64,000 bases of DNA from Pseudobutyrivibrio sp. OR37 (GTDB lineage Bacteria; Bacillota; Clostridia; Lachnospirales; Lachnospiraceae). The stretch covers positions 62,001-126,000 of the forward strand of contig NZ_FOQF01000001.1 of the NCBI RefSeq assembly GCF_900113655.1. Direction: 5' to 3'. Below are positions 19,401-28,040 of this stretch, piece by piece. The translations under genes and the position numbers were made by a program. The notes beneath the pieces were generated by a model, which saw only the letters and a list, made by a program, of their open reading frames with translations, had not been told where the DNA came from and did not search any database. Position 1 is the stretch's first letter, and every line of letters begins with the position of its first letter.

Positions 19401-21604
19401 AAGTTGTCATGTAAATCCTTAAATGTTCCAGATGCATAAATATCTGTGAAATCATATTTGTTTGTAAACTGATCAGCTGTTGCATAGCTACCAACTGCTG
19501 CAAGTGCTTCATTTCTTGCCTGGCCAATTGTAAGCGGATCAGTAAGAGACATCTTCTGTGTCAATTCATAAGTAAGAGCCTTTGCAAGTATTCCTGAATA
19601 TAATCCTCTTGAACCTGCGTATCTTGATGTAAGGTTAGAATCTGTAGGATCAAGTACTGGATATTCTGCATCATCGTAGAAATTAAAGGTGTTATAAATT
19701 GATTCAACAGGTACTGCTGACTGGTTAGCATTAGCTGAACCACCGCAATACTCAACATCATATCTGAAGATATCAAATACAGCGCCCTCCAGATAAGGTG
19801 TCTTTCCTTCTGCAATAGCCTGTGCCTTTTCCTCAGATGAAAGTGCTTCGAATTCATCGTATGCAGTTCCATCAACCTTGACGATGTTTGCACCGTAGGT
19901 CCATGCAACTACTTCATCTTCTGCTGTGCCAATTGTTCCAGTTGTATCTTCTACGTAATAAACTGTTACCTTGTTAGTATTGTTATCATTTCCTAAATAA
20001 GCATCATCATTTACTAATGCATCGTATGTTACAGAGATTTTTGCAGGTACTGTAAAATCGTCGCTCATTGTATATACAGCCTTTTGAACTGGAGTTGCAC
20101 TTTCTCTGATAGGTGTATAGGTATCAGGATTCATCAGCTTCTCGTAGTCAATTACGACACCTATAAGAGATTTTGATGTATCAGCAACTACAAATTTAGA
20201 TGCATTTGTTGATGTAATATAAGCTGCTGGAATCTTATCATCTGTTCCAAGCTTATTGTTAATTGTATTTAAGTCACTTGTATTAAATACATACTTTCCA
20301 TTAGTCTTTGACTTCATCATGAGGTAGCTGTTAAGCTCACCACCATTGTTTGTCCAGACAGTAATCTGATTGTCTGAAACTGGAGAAATGTAAAAATACT
20401 CCTTAGGGTCCTGGCCCTCAGAATATGTTACAGGATAACTAAATCCGATAAGCTGTGCTGTGTATGTTCCAGCTATATCATTTGCTATCTTATTTCCATA
20501 AGCATCACCTGTAAGTGCTGCTGGTACATGGAACTCATTACCATTTGCGTCAAAGAATGTAAGCTTTGCTGATGTAGCTATAAGGGTAAAGCCCTGGCTC
20601 ATATCATCAAATGCGTTAAACTTTGTAAATGTATATTTATTATCAGTCTTAGTATAAAGAGGAACGTCAAAATCAACTGTAAAGTTTACCATCTCGCCTT
20701 CACGGATGATGTCGTTATCACCACCGTTGATTTTCTTAACGATGTTGATTGACTCATTCTTTAAGGTAGCGGTCTTTGTGTTATCGATATACCAATGTCC
20801 TGAAGGACCAGTCTGCTCTGGTACAAGATCAACTACTACTGGCTGATATCCCTGGCCAGTTGCTCTTGCTGGATTAGATGCGTCTACGAAATATAAACCA
20901 AAGCTCAGACCAGTAATATCATAAGCCATGTTCCAAGAGTCTCCTGAGACACCTGTTCCGATAATATTTGCTGGCTCATATAAGCTTAAATTCTGAGAAG
21001 AACCAAGGAGTTCATAGTTAGGAGTTGTACCATCTGCTACTGCTGTTCCGTTAATTCCACCTGCAGGAGTAAGTCTACCGATAGCAGTTGAGCTCTTTTC
21101 AACAGCATTTGCATATTGGCTCTTCATAGCATTTACAAGCTTGATGAGCTTCTTTTCACGTTCTGCCTTTGCTGCTTTCTCAGCTGCTACTCTTGCTGCC
21201 TCTGAAAGGTTCTGGTCAACGGTGTATGCTCCAAGTGCATTTGGTGTAGCATATTCTGGGTCACCAGAAAATGTTGCACTGTTTGCAATAAACTCAGCAA
21301 CTGGAGCTTCCCACTGAAGATCAAGGGATGTAATTCCATTCTCAGTGTTCGCAGAAGGATTAAGAGTCACAAGATTATACAGAGTAAAACTATCATTTGC
21401 TCTCTTAACTGTAAGAGTAAATCCAGTAGTATCTGTTGTATCAGGTGCTACAGAAACTTCTGTGTGATCAAAGGCCTGATTGCTTACGCTTGTACTTCTT
21501 TTGATAAGTGTAGTATTGCTATCAGCACTAACTACCAGTACAGAACTAAAGCAAAGTACTAAAAGAGTAAGTAATGCAGCTAATCGCTTTCCTTTTCCTT
21601 TCAT
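16430..21604 (-). CDS. Tandem double pilin: two complete LPXTG pilins in one polypeptide
   Basis: This is one uninterrupted frame of 1724 residues. The first unit has a signal peptide (1-27), isopeptide-type pilin domains (NIVKKINGGD) and a Cna-B region. It ends in LPSTGG (895-900), a hydrophobic helix and the basic RNRKLKN. Without a stop it runs into a second signal-peptide-like helix (about 931-955, ending SFTSNAA). The second unit has TISKYINMGK, a Cna-B domain with E-box (LIETKQPTGYN), LPSTGG (1686-1691), a helix and KQRKSNESYM. The internal Met936 has no Shine-Dalgarno site and no basic start, so separate translation is unlikely. Signal peptidase and sortase could cut the product into two pilins. 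It is probably the main shaft gene. The true start has AAGGAGG; promoter block B lies at 21681-21714. Confidence 0.9.
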   Translation of the reverse strand: MKGKGKRLAALLTLLVLCFSSVLVVSADSNTTLIKRSTSVSNQAFDHTEVSVAPDTTDTTGFTLTVKRANDSFTLYNLVTLNPSANTENGITSLDLQWEAPVAEFIANSATFSGDPEYATPNALGAYTVDQNLSEAARVAAEKAAKAEREKKLIKLVNAMKSQYANAVEKSSTAIGRLTPAGGINGTAVADGTTPNYELLGSSQNLSLYEPANIIGTGVSGDSWNMAYDITGLSFGLYFVDASNPARATGQGYQPVVVDLVPEQTGPSGHWYIDNTKTATLKNESINIVKKINGGDNDIIREGEMVNFTVDFDVPLYTKTDNKYTFTKFNAFDDMSQGFTLIATSAKLTFFDANGNEFHVPAALTGDAYGNKIANDIAGTYTAQLIGFSYPVTYSEGQDPKEYFYISPVSDNQITVWTNNGGELNSYLMMKSKTNGKYVFNTSDLNTINNKLGTDDKIPAAYITSTNASKFVVADTSKSLIGVVIDYEKLMNPDTYTPIRESATPVQKAVYTMSDDFTVPAKISVTYDALVNDDAYLGNDNNTNKVTVYYVEDTTGTIGTAEDEVVAWTYGANIVKVDGTAYDEFEALSSEEKAQAIAEGKTPYLEGAVFDIFRYDVEYCGGSANANQSAVPVESIYNTFNFYDDAEYPVLDPTDSNLTSRYAGSRGLYSGILAKALTYELTQKMSLTDPLTIGQARNEALAAVGSYATADQFTNKYDFTDIYASGTFKDLHDNFGGNALLDYMNPMAKTDQENGISWDTHEDFSDGYVTYVPRWVEAGECRAHSGAHWHLDAYSLFWADAQSVATEEGITLTGFDPNKYLMVEKVAPAGGYNKMNAAIYFEINQLSNEQFTERGNSYAGFMSDEYEDADGNLTVDDNEDGIYHFTVKNYSGLTLPSTGGIGTLLFTLIGIVVMGGAIIFVIARNRKLKNSAATFMALVMALTLALSFSFTSNAATTISLGNSDGINVGAQKAVPNGKAVFTVHLRDEGDVLNVYQIATCSYDDEEKTFSDIEWVPNLYAYLGNYSLDTGNDNIPTDPGQFTQLDAKQQTDFLTWIYDSKDKSGVGSINKIASNQIVTSQNPTTKEYYATIRDVEYGMYLVKGENPELNRSYSVLTLSAAPEIQGPMGVYYLTGDLEATLKYADVTISKYINMGKSDVVRTGEVVNFEVVGEVPEYYPIEDGVVYTKDDGEAYSLYDWDANYTFSITDDMSTAFRLDPTTLKIYTGNDPSSQDAWTEVPADYYTALIAPEYKAVEKTGTIWYRDSKDTAGNYFVKYAKPNGSTWAITWYVYNDKEGKLIKFAEGSASSESAVMAVPDSSIISSYQEITGVASVGTVARVENRPIFAITFNYSKFVDIDSESGKWVRNNQYVALVYDATVTENCLPGTENNTNTAKLWYRSDIAGHYTPVEDTVRAYTYALRLIKTDGEVANKYLLGAEFKLYKEAYIYVPNTTAEGVSESTFTAEPTSNTWQYYKFDSYANNGEYASELTTAPVDDAGTTLSTLDLAESAEFEGGLNTYFRYVPVKANEDGIPYDHFKVVVYKQMALPDQIDKDSTGADYQTVKENKIISVDTEDGVLLDGLEEASYVLIETKQPTGYNALTEAMRFEIRRLSAEQHALTENAAYTTDAIFYSANQVDINDPELTIVDAVALEETDGEGNPVINYYQGYSDGIYGINVKNYQGLTLPSTGGMGTLLFTIIGIILMAAVILLIVLKQRKSNESYM

Positions 21605-21680
21605 GATTTTTTCCTCCTTATCTGACGTATATCGAATTTTTCTTTTGTATAAAGAGACAAAATTCTTTTCTATATGCCAT

Positions 21681-21714
21681 ATAATAAACCGTTACTAGTT
21701 ACAAACTAGTTACA
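21681..21714 (-). promoter_or_regulatory. TGTAAC direct-repeat promoter block B (double pilin)
   Basis: TGTAAC repeats lie at 21709-21714 and 21698-21703 (11-bp period), then 11 bases, then TATTAT at 21681-21686. An extra GTAAC half site lies at 21691-21695. There is no -35 box. The 5' leader would be about 70 bases. Confidence 0.85.
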
Positions 21715-21752
21715 AAGAAAAAATATTTTAAAACTATTTTTGTAACACCCTC

Positions 21753-23666
21753 TCACACCTTGAAAATACTGAACTTGTGATATTTTCTATATACCTGTGC
21801 TATTCCAAGTGCAGCAAAAAGTGTAACAAGTATTCCAAGTGCTCTGTCAGTTTCTAATCCATCCTCACCAGTTGCTGGCAAATAGACGGTTTTATAATCA
21901 AGCCAAACTAAATCAAATACGCAATTACCTTCCATGTATTTTTCATCCTGCCAGTCATTTGCTTCAATCAAAAATGACAATTCAGATAAGGCATAGCCAG
22001 GTACATGCTCCGTTTGAACAATCAAATATTCTCCAGTAATAATTCCACCAATAGCTATTTGACCTTCATCATTTACATTTAAAGATGCATATTCTTTATA
22101 TTCATAGGTTACATTTAATTCCTTGTCATAAATCAGCTGCACTATATCCTTGTTTTCTGCTGCAACCTGGGCGACAGCTTCATCAATATCGCCGGAATAT
22201 GTATTTGATTTCTTATATAAGGTAAATTTATCATCCACCATTCTAGGTGCTGTGGCTAAAATCTCCTCACTACTCTTTTGATAAGAATCCGCATATCCCA
22301 TACATGAAGTGATTCTGATTCCATAAGCTGCTGCACGGGATGAGGTTTTAATATTTGCTCGCAGGTTTCTATCAAGAGGGCTAACAGAATAGCTTAAGCT
22401 GGTATAAATGTCGTACCAGCCATCTGCTGTACTGTATTGATTCTTTTTAGCACTTATACTTGTTTTTAAGGTTGATATATCCACTGCTGTATCAAGAGAT
22501 ACAACAACTACAGACACTCCCCTGGTTTTATAGATAAGCTTAGACTTATCCTCGGTGGTGCCGCCTATTTCATCTGTGCTTATAATTTCAGAGTCTTCGC
22601 CTTCTGCAGGCTCCTCTACTACCTCCTCAGAGGCCTCTTCACTATCCTCGGGGCTTATCTCTTCTGCTGTGGAGGTGCCAAGTCCCTTACCGATTTTTTG
22701 TAAATGAGTTTCCTCTATTTCATATTCTGTCTGATATGCGCTGTTATATGCCTCTAAGGCAAGCTCCTTTGTGCCATCAGGTCCCACCAGATGATTGCCG
22801 TCCAATTCATAGTAGTAATCCTGTGCTCCAAAGAAGATAAAATTATCATTGTAATCCTTATACATGGATACGTTGCTGTAGGTCATTACTGTATAGGCTG
22901 ATTCCAGAAGAGCTTCCTCCCCCTCTTCTGTAACTGAAAGAAGATTTGCACTATCCTCCACATAATCCATACCATTTGGAATAACGTATGAAATGGTGAG
23001 GACACGTTTTCCATCAGAATACATGTCGTTATAGCTTGGCATTTTTAGTACTGAATCCACTGTTACCTGATCGTCATATTCTGTCATTGGAACAGTTTCA
23101 TTTACAAAGCCTCTATCCTTGGTGGTATTTTTAATAGTGGACTCCACTGATGGGAGGCTATATTTATCCTCAGTATAGACAATACTTTTTTCTTTGCCAG
23201 GTCCTAAAACAAACCACTCTATATCGTAAACTCTGGATTTTCCCTTTGGTAAAACGATATAAATGCCTGGCTCAATCTCTACTGTATTTCCAACACCTAC
23301 CTGATATTCAAAGGATTGACCTTGAAGATTTGCTACACCTGTTGATGTATTTTTAAGACCGTCAAGGAGCAGCTCACAAAATTCCTTTGAATCCTTTGCT
23401 TTCATTTTTTGCAGTCCACTTGGACTTAAATCTGCATAGAATTTACCTGTTCTATTGTCTGTCATCCAGGTGGTAACGGCAGAAGCCCATGTGTAGGATG
23501 AGCCCGAATCGTCATAATTACAGATTCGATAAATCTCAACCACGTCTCCAACCTCCAACCCTTCAAATACAATAGTGGATGTTGCTGCAGCATATGAAAC
23601 TGTACCTGTAAGCATTGTCAGGATAATGGTAAGCATTATCAGCAATGCCCCTGTCATCTTTTTCAT
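21753..23666 (-). CDS. LPATG-anchored minor pilin / surface protein
   Basis: The 637-residue protein has a signal peptide (1-28, ending SYAA) and SpaA-type sequence near the start (LEVGDVVEIYRICNYDD, resembling the first domain of the other pilins). An acidic Glu/Ser-rich insert follows at about 330-370. The C-terminal Cna-B-like segment includes GEYLIVQTEHVPGYA. The sorting signal is LPATGE, a hydrophobic helix and a basic YRKYHK. The motif and tail differ from the LPSTGG genes, so it may be a base or ancillary pilin handled by another sortase; that is inference. It starts 12 bp after the upstream fibre gene and has a GAGGTGA site, so both are in the transcript from promoter block C. No hairpin was seen after its stop. 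Confidence 0.85.
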   Translation of the reverse strand: MKKMTGALLIMLTIILTMLTGTVSYAAATSTIVFEGLEVGDVVEIYRICNYDDSGSSYTWASAVTTWMTDNRTGKFYADLSPSGLQKMKAKDSKEFCELLLDGLKNTSTGVANLQGQSFEYQVGVGNTVEIEPGIYIVLPKGKSRVYDIEWFVLGPGKEKSIVYTEDKYSLPSVESTIKNTTKDRGFVNETVPMTEYDDQVTVDSVLKMPSYNDMYSDGKRVLTISYVIPNGMDYVEDSANLLSVTEEGEEALLESAYTVMTYSNVSMYKDYNDNFIFFGAQDYYYELDGNHLVGPDGTKELALEAYNSAYQTEYEIEETHLQKIGKGLGTSTAEEISPEDSEEASEEVVEEPAEGEDSEIISTDEIGGTTEDKSKLIYKTRGVSVVVVSLDTAVDISTLKTSISAKKNQYSTADGWYDIYTSLSYSVSPLDRNLRANIKTSSRAAAYGIRITSCMGYADSYQKSSEEILATAPRMVDDKFTLYKKSNTYSGDIDEAVAQVAAENKDIVQLIYDKELNVTYEYKEYASLNVNDEGQIAIGGIITGEYLIVQTEHVPGYALSELSFLIEANDWQDEKYMEGNCVFDLVWLDYKTVYLPATGEDGLETDRALGILVTLFAALGIAQVYRKYHKFSIFKV

Positions 23667-23678
23667 AAGATTGTCACC

Positions 23679-25817
23679 TCAGCTAACAAATACCCTCCAG
23701 GTTAATGGACCATGTCCCTCAGGTAAAGTAAATATGATTACATTTTGGTTAATTAAGATTGCCCTTTGATTATCTACGTTCAAATCTGTTTCAGCCTCTT
23801 GCTCTGGCATAGATGTAAAATAACTAGTAACACCAATTACTCTTTTTGACTCATCAATAAATACAGCCTGAACATTTGTCACAAGAGATTCTCTAATATC
23901 TGTATCCAAATTAAGTGATAAACATCCAACCTCTTCAAAGTTGCCAGTAAATACAGTGCAATGCGCCTCACCTATGTCAGATGCCACAATTTCAACAGTG
24001 TATTTACATATATTTGGATTAGTAGTCTTTGGCCTTGCAAATGTCCAACTATCGCCAGGATTGATAACAATAGATTTTGTTGTATCCATGTGATTCCAGC
24101 CTAGCGACTCACTACCACCTTCCTCTGCCAGATTTATGAAATAATAGTAGTAAAGCTGAACCAAATAAGCTTTATTAGCATTTTCATTGTTTGTTATTAC
24201 GATATATTCTGCATTTTCATCATTTGCCGAATCTAATCTTTCGTAGGTTATATCAGCTGTATCCATTCTATATGCCACAAGTCCTGTCTCTGAGGCCTGT
24301 GATTTATATAATGAATTTGGAAGAGGCGTTTCAATGATTGCATTTCGTGATGCCTCCTTGATTTTTTCGTCAGCTATTTCCTGTGCTCTGTTCTCTACTG
24401 TTTCAACATAATTCTCTGCCTGCTCTAGTCTATCTTCGTATTCCTGATTCTTATCAGTCAGCTTTCTAATAGATTCCTTTAAATCCTTTATGCTATTGTT
24501 AAGGCTTGATATGGTACTATTTTGCTCGCCCACCTTTTTTTCAAGCTCCTTCGCCCGTTTTTCATAAGCAGAGGATGAAGATGTATTTGTCTTTGTTGAA
24601 TTTTGCGCTGCAGTTTGATTATTAGTCTTGTTGGTTGTGCTTTGTGTAGTGTTCTGGGTTTGCGTTGTGGTTGTCTGCTGGCTTGCGGTATGTTGAGTAG
24701 CTGTTTGCTGTGTAGTGGTTGAGGATGTGGATGAGCTTGTGCTTGAGCTACTACTACTACGGCTACCACCTGATGAAGAGGAGCCGCCTGATGAGGATCT
24801 TGTTGCAGAGCCACTGCTTACAGCAGCGCTTTCCGTAGCTTGCTCTGGGGCTTTCTCCTCACCAAAGGATTGCTCGCCACCCTGATCTACACTTACTACT
24901 GAACCATCTGGGTCATTTACCTCAAGGGCCATTGTTGTATTGTTATGAAGATTAGTTACTAAATCTCCATTTAATACAGAAATTGAGGATTCCTCAGCAC
25001 CCTCCTCCATATACAAATCTGCTGAACCATATAATTGCATACTAAGCGGAACAGTGCTCTTTACAACAGAACCAGTAGCACCAGCCTGAAGATTTACATT
25101 TAACTTTTCTGCACCTGCTCCTGAAAGGGATAGATTTGTTTTACTGTAAATATCCAGTGTATCTATGGTTCCTCCCTCAACACTTACAGAAGAAATGGAA
25201 TCATCTGCTTCTAATGACAAGGCTTTTACATTTCCATATATTTCAATTGCAAGGGTAGAACCGTAGGCAATATTTGAAATAGATTCTACTGATGCATCAG
25301 ACTCAACAATCACATGACTGGCACCTGCAGACAGCACAATGTTGTTGCCACTAGCGTGCTCCACCCAGGTATTGGCAGAAATTTGCATAATGTTGATAGT
25401 ATTAAAATTGGCATAGTTATCCACCTCTGTGTAAGGTGCATCTATATTTAAAGCCAGATTAGCATAATCACCCTGGGCTATCTCTATTGACTGTTCATCT
25501 TCTGTCTGAATAGTGATGGCTCCAATAGAATCATCGGTTTCCGATGCTGTCAGCTTTTCAATAAGTTCTTCCTGGGTAGTAACGATGATACTTCCATCTT
25601 CACCGTAATTATCTGTAACAGTATATGTGTCAACAACCTCTTCGGTAGTAGTGGTTCCAATAGGAATACCAAGGCCTTTATGTCTAATCGCAATAATAGC
25701 CAGAACAGTAGCCAAAACTACAACTGCACTTACCACCAGGGCAATAATTATGGACTTTTTTTCATCTTTTTCGAAGGTAATCGCATGCTTACTCTTCACA
25801 ATTTTGTTTTTTGCCAT
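23679..25817 (-). CDS. Membrane-anchored extracellular fibre protein with Ser/Thr/Gln stalk and coiled coil
   Basis: I do not recognise a named family. The 712-residue protein has a short basic cytosolic end, one membrane helix (about 24-46), then a repetitive beta-rich region (about 75-310) that reads like a beta-solenoid. A low-complexity Ser/Gly then Ser/Thr/Gln/Asn stalk (about 325-420) and a coiled coil (about 425-500) follow. A compact C-terminal domain (about 505-712) has two Cys in CTVF and VGCLS. There is no LPXTG signal, so it stays anchored by its N-terminus, unlike the pilins it is transcribed with. It could be a wall-spanning platform or an anchor for the pilus base. A GGGGA site precedes the start by 6 bases; promoter block C lies just upstream. 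Confidence 0.75.
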   Translation of the reverse strand: MAKNKIVKSKHAITFEKDEKKSIIIALVVSAVVVLATVLAIIAIRHKGLGIPIGTTTTEEVVDTYTVTDNYGEDGSIIVTTQEELIEKLTASETDDSIGAITIQTEDEQSIEIAQGDYANLALNIDAPYTEVDNYANFNTINIMQISANTWVEHASGNNIVLSAGASHVIVESDASVESISNIAYGSTLAIEIYGNVKALSLEADDSISSVSVEGGTIDTLDIYSKTNLSLSGAGAEKLNVNLQAGATGSVVKSTVPLSMQLYGSADLYMEEGAEESSISVLNGDLVTNLHNNTTMALEVNDPDGSVVSVDQGGEQSFGEEKAPEQATESAAVSSGSATRSSSGGSSSSGGSRSSSSSSTSSSTSSTTTQQTATQHTASQQTTTTQTQNTTQSTTNKTNNQTAAQNSTKTNTSSSSAYEKRAKELEKKVGEQNSTISSLNNSIKDLKESIRKLTDKNQEYEDRLEQAENYVETVENRAQEIADEKIKEASRNAIIETPLPNSLYKSQASETGLVAYRMDTADITYERLDSANDENAEYIVITNNENANKAYLVQLYYYYFINLAEEGGSESLGWNHMDTTKSIVINPGDSWTFARPKTTNPNICKYTVEIVASDIGEAHCTVFTGNFEEVGCLSLNLDTDIRESLVTNVQAVFIDESKRVIGVTSYFTSMPEQEAETDLNVDNQRAILINQNVIIFTLPEGHGPLTWRVFVS

Positions 25818-25852
25818 AAAAAATCCCCATAGACTACTTCCATGTTACTAGG

Positions 25853-25886
25853 ATTGTAATCTACAGGGTGTTACAAACTCGTTACA
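25853..25886 (-). promoter_or_regulatory. TGTAAC direct-repeat promoter block C (fibre protein and LPATG pilin)
   Basis: TGTAAC repeats lie at 25881-25886 and 25870-25875 (11-bp period), then 11 bases, then TACAAT at 25853-25858. The block directly abuts the stop codon of the response regulator gene at 25887, so the regulator gene is followed at once by one of its presumed targets. Confidence 0.85.
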
Positions 25887-26705
25887 TCATGTCATATCTA
25901 AAAGTACCCCCAAGGTTACCTCTGCCCAAGGATACTGGGTCATATACTCTTCCGCGAATGAGTTCTTAGCCTGTTCATCTCCATTTAGATATTTCAAGTA
26001 ATCGCAGGACATTATGCTAACATCTACACTGTAGCAGTCCATATCATTTCGAAGGAAATTAGAAATTCCAATATCTTCCATGCTCTTTCGTATATCGTTG
26101 GCAAGCACCCTTATGTAGCCCTTCTTTTCTTCGTTGTCCTCCTCTTCTTCCCATAAAGCGCTTCTGAGCTCCCCTGTAGATATCATGGCTCCTTTTCTAT
26201 CAATAAGGTAAGCTACCATTTCCTTTGATTTCTTCCTTGCGAAATGTACTGGTGTATTATTGTGGAATATCTCGAAATTGCCAAAGCATCTAACCTCAAG
26301 GGGCTTTCCTGTATCCACCTGGGCGGCCTGGGCGCCAGCCCTACTACGATTCTTCAGGATTCTATCAATGGCAGCTGTCATATCCTCCTTGGAAACCGGC
26401 TTTAAAATAAAAGCCTTGGCCTCAGTCTTCCAGGCATCCAGACTATAGTGAGCATAGCCTGTTGCAAAAACAATGTCTGCATCAGGATTAATTTCATGTA
26501 GCTGCTCCGCCAGCTTAAGTCCATTCATACCTGGCATATCAACATCTGAAAACACCACATCAGCCTTGTGGAGCTTCATCTGCTCAATTGCATCGTAAGG
26601 ATCGTGAGCTTTGAAAATGGCCGCATTATCCCCCACAATTTCCTTAAGGGTATCAACCATACCTTCCACAATTATTTTTTCATCATCCACCACTAGATAC
26701 TTCAT
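25887..26705 (-). CDS. Response regulator: receiver domain plus SARP/OmpR-like winged helix
   Basis: This is probably the master activator of the pilus island. I choose the ATG at 26705 (MKYLVVDDEK) because it follows AGAGGA by 8 bases and matches receiver-domain starts; an earlier in-frame ATG is not supported. In this 272-residue form the receiver has D7-D8, phospho-acceptor D54 (SDVDMPGMNG), ATG near 83 and the LKP lysine near 104. Residues about 135-225 form a winged helix of the SARP type (VRCFGNFEIF, then KSKEMVAYLIDRKG, STGELRSALW, YIRVLANDIRKSME). LytS-type kinases usually pair with LytTR regulators, so this pairing is unusual. It overlaps the kinase gene by 23 bp. The five 11-bp direct-repeat promoter blocks fit SARP-type binding. 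Confidence 0.92.
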   Translation of the reverse strand: MKYLVVDDEKIIVEGMVDTLKEIVGDNAAIFKAHDPYDAIEQMKLHKADVVFSDVDMPGMNGLKLAEQLHEINPDADIVFATGYAHYSLDAWKTEAKAFILKPVSKEDMTAAIDRILKNRSRAGAQAAQVDTGKPLEVRCFGNFEIFHNNTPVHFARKKSKEMVAYLIDRKGAMISTGELRSALWEEEEDNEEKKGYIRVLANDIRKSMEDIGISNFLRNDMDCYSVDVSIMSCDYLKYLNGDEQAKNSFAEEYMTQYPWAEVTLGVLLDMT

Positions 26706-28017
26706 TCTTTTTCCTCTTTGGTACATGCACAATGGCACGACAGCCCTGACCTGGCTGCGAAATAACCTCCAAGCTACCCTTTATCATGAATTTTAATCTA
26801 CTATCGGTGTTTTTTAGTCCTACGTGATTCTTGCCATCGCTCTTTAATTCCTCAGAATCAAAGCCGATTCCATTATCCGCAACCTCTACCAGGAACTCAT
26901 CATTATTTTCATATACGTGAATGCTTACCTTTCCACCTTCAAGCTTTCTAGCCACACCATGTCTTACGGAATTTTCCACCAGTGACTCTACAGAAAGAGG
27001 TGGAACGGAAAAGCCTGTAGCTTCAACGTTTATGTCCACCTGCAGCCTATCCTCATACCTTAGCTTTTGCATATACACGTAATGATTTATAATCTCCATC
27101 TCCTCTGTAATCGGAATACATACATCCAAATCATAAGCATCAATGTAAGATCTTAAAAAAGAAGATAAATGACTGACAGCTTTAGCTGCCTCCTCCGGAT
27201 TTTGCTTGCATAAAAACTGAATTACATTTAAGTTGTTATAAATAAAATGAGGCTGAATCTGAGTCCATAACATTGTGTTCTTGAACTCGTTATTAATACG
27301 CTCCTTTTCCATGATTTCCTCAGCCTGCTTTAGCATTCTCTGATTCTTTTCAATCTCGTAAAACATGTACATCATAACAAGAGCGATGCTGATAGCTATA
27401 TTTATAACTGAAGACACCTGTCCTGTTATAACCATGAAAATGGCACTACCTACAGGAAAGGATAAATATACCATCAATGACACTCTCTGGAGTCTACTAA
27501 AAAACGATCTATGGTAAAACACAATGGCTAATATTAACACGAAGCAGGAGAACACTGGCACCAGTGCAAGATAATAAACATCACCTCTATGATATACATT
27601 GTTCTCGTCAAAATAATAAATTACGTGCTTAAACTGATCAAAAATCAGCGCCAAAATAGAAAAGCACATTATAAAATATGCGATGTAAATAAAGATAGGA
27701 TTGAATCTACCGCCATTGTTTGTAACTATAGCCCGAAGAAATGCTATAAAATATATTTCCAGCAAATACAGAGTAAAATACAATATAAAATTAGACAGCC
27801 TAAGAATAGTAAGACTTATTGCCCCAGGCTCCCCGTTATAGGTAACAGCAAAAATATCGCAAGCCAAAATAACCGCATTAAGCAATAGCATATTTCCAAG
27901 CTGTACATTTTCTCTTTGTTCAACTCTTTTTCCTCTGTCAGTGGAAAAGGCGGCAACTAAACAAAAGATTGCCCCCCATATTTCCAATGCAGCTACTCCC
28001 ATAGCTCCTTGTGGCAC
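26683..28017 (-). CDS. LytS/YpdA-type sensor histidine kinase (partner of the SARP-type regulator)
   Basis: This is a 444-residue membrane kinase. About six to seven hydrophobic helices lie within residues 1-215. The phospho-acceptor region is QIQPHFIYNNLN (about 253) and the HATPase region has LVENSVRHG, DNGIGFD and HVGLKN. The start is a GTG at 28017, 6 bases after AGAGGAG; the ATG five codons later is too close to a ribosome site. The gene lies between the charged-repeat protein gene (23 bp upstream) and the regulator gene (23-bp overlap), so all three are one unit. No ligand-binding domain is recognisable; the membrane helices may sense the signal. Confidence 0.92.
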   Translation of the reverse strand: MPQGAMGVAALEIWGAIFCLVAAFSTDRGKRVEQRENVQLGNMLLLNAVILACDIFAVTYNGEPGAISLTILRLSNFILYFTLYLLEIYFIAFLRAIVTNNGGRFNPIFIYIAYFIMCFSILALIFDQFKHVIYYFDENNVYHRGDVYYLALVPVFSCFVLILAIVFYHRSFFSRLQRVSLMVYLSFPVGSAIFMVITGQVSSVINIAISIALVMMYMFYEIEKNQRMLKQAEEIMEKERINNEFKNTMLWTQIQPHFIYNNLNVIQFLCKQNPEEAAKAVSHLSSFLRSYIDAYDLDVCIPITEEMEIINHYVYMQKLRYEDRLQVDINVEATGFSVPPLSVESLVENSVRHGVARKLEGGKVSIHVYENNDEFLVEVADNGIGFDSEELKSDGKNHVGLKNTDSRLKFMIKGSLEVISQPGQGCRAIVHVPKRKKNEVSSGG

Positions 28018-28040
28018 TTAGGACTCCTCTCTATCGCCCA

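Noticed and set aside
24488-24814. Frame rich in Gln, Pro and His inside the fibre protein gene
   Set aside because: It is an out-of-frame reading of the Ser/Thr/Gln stalk.
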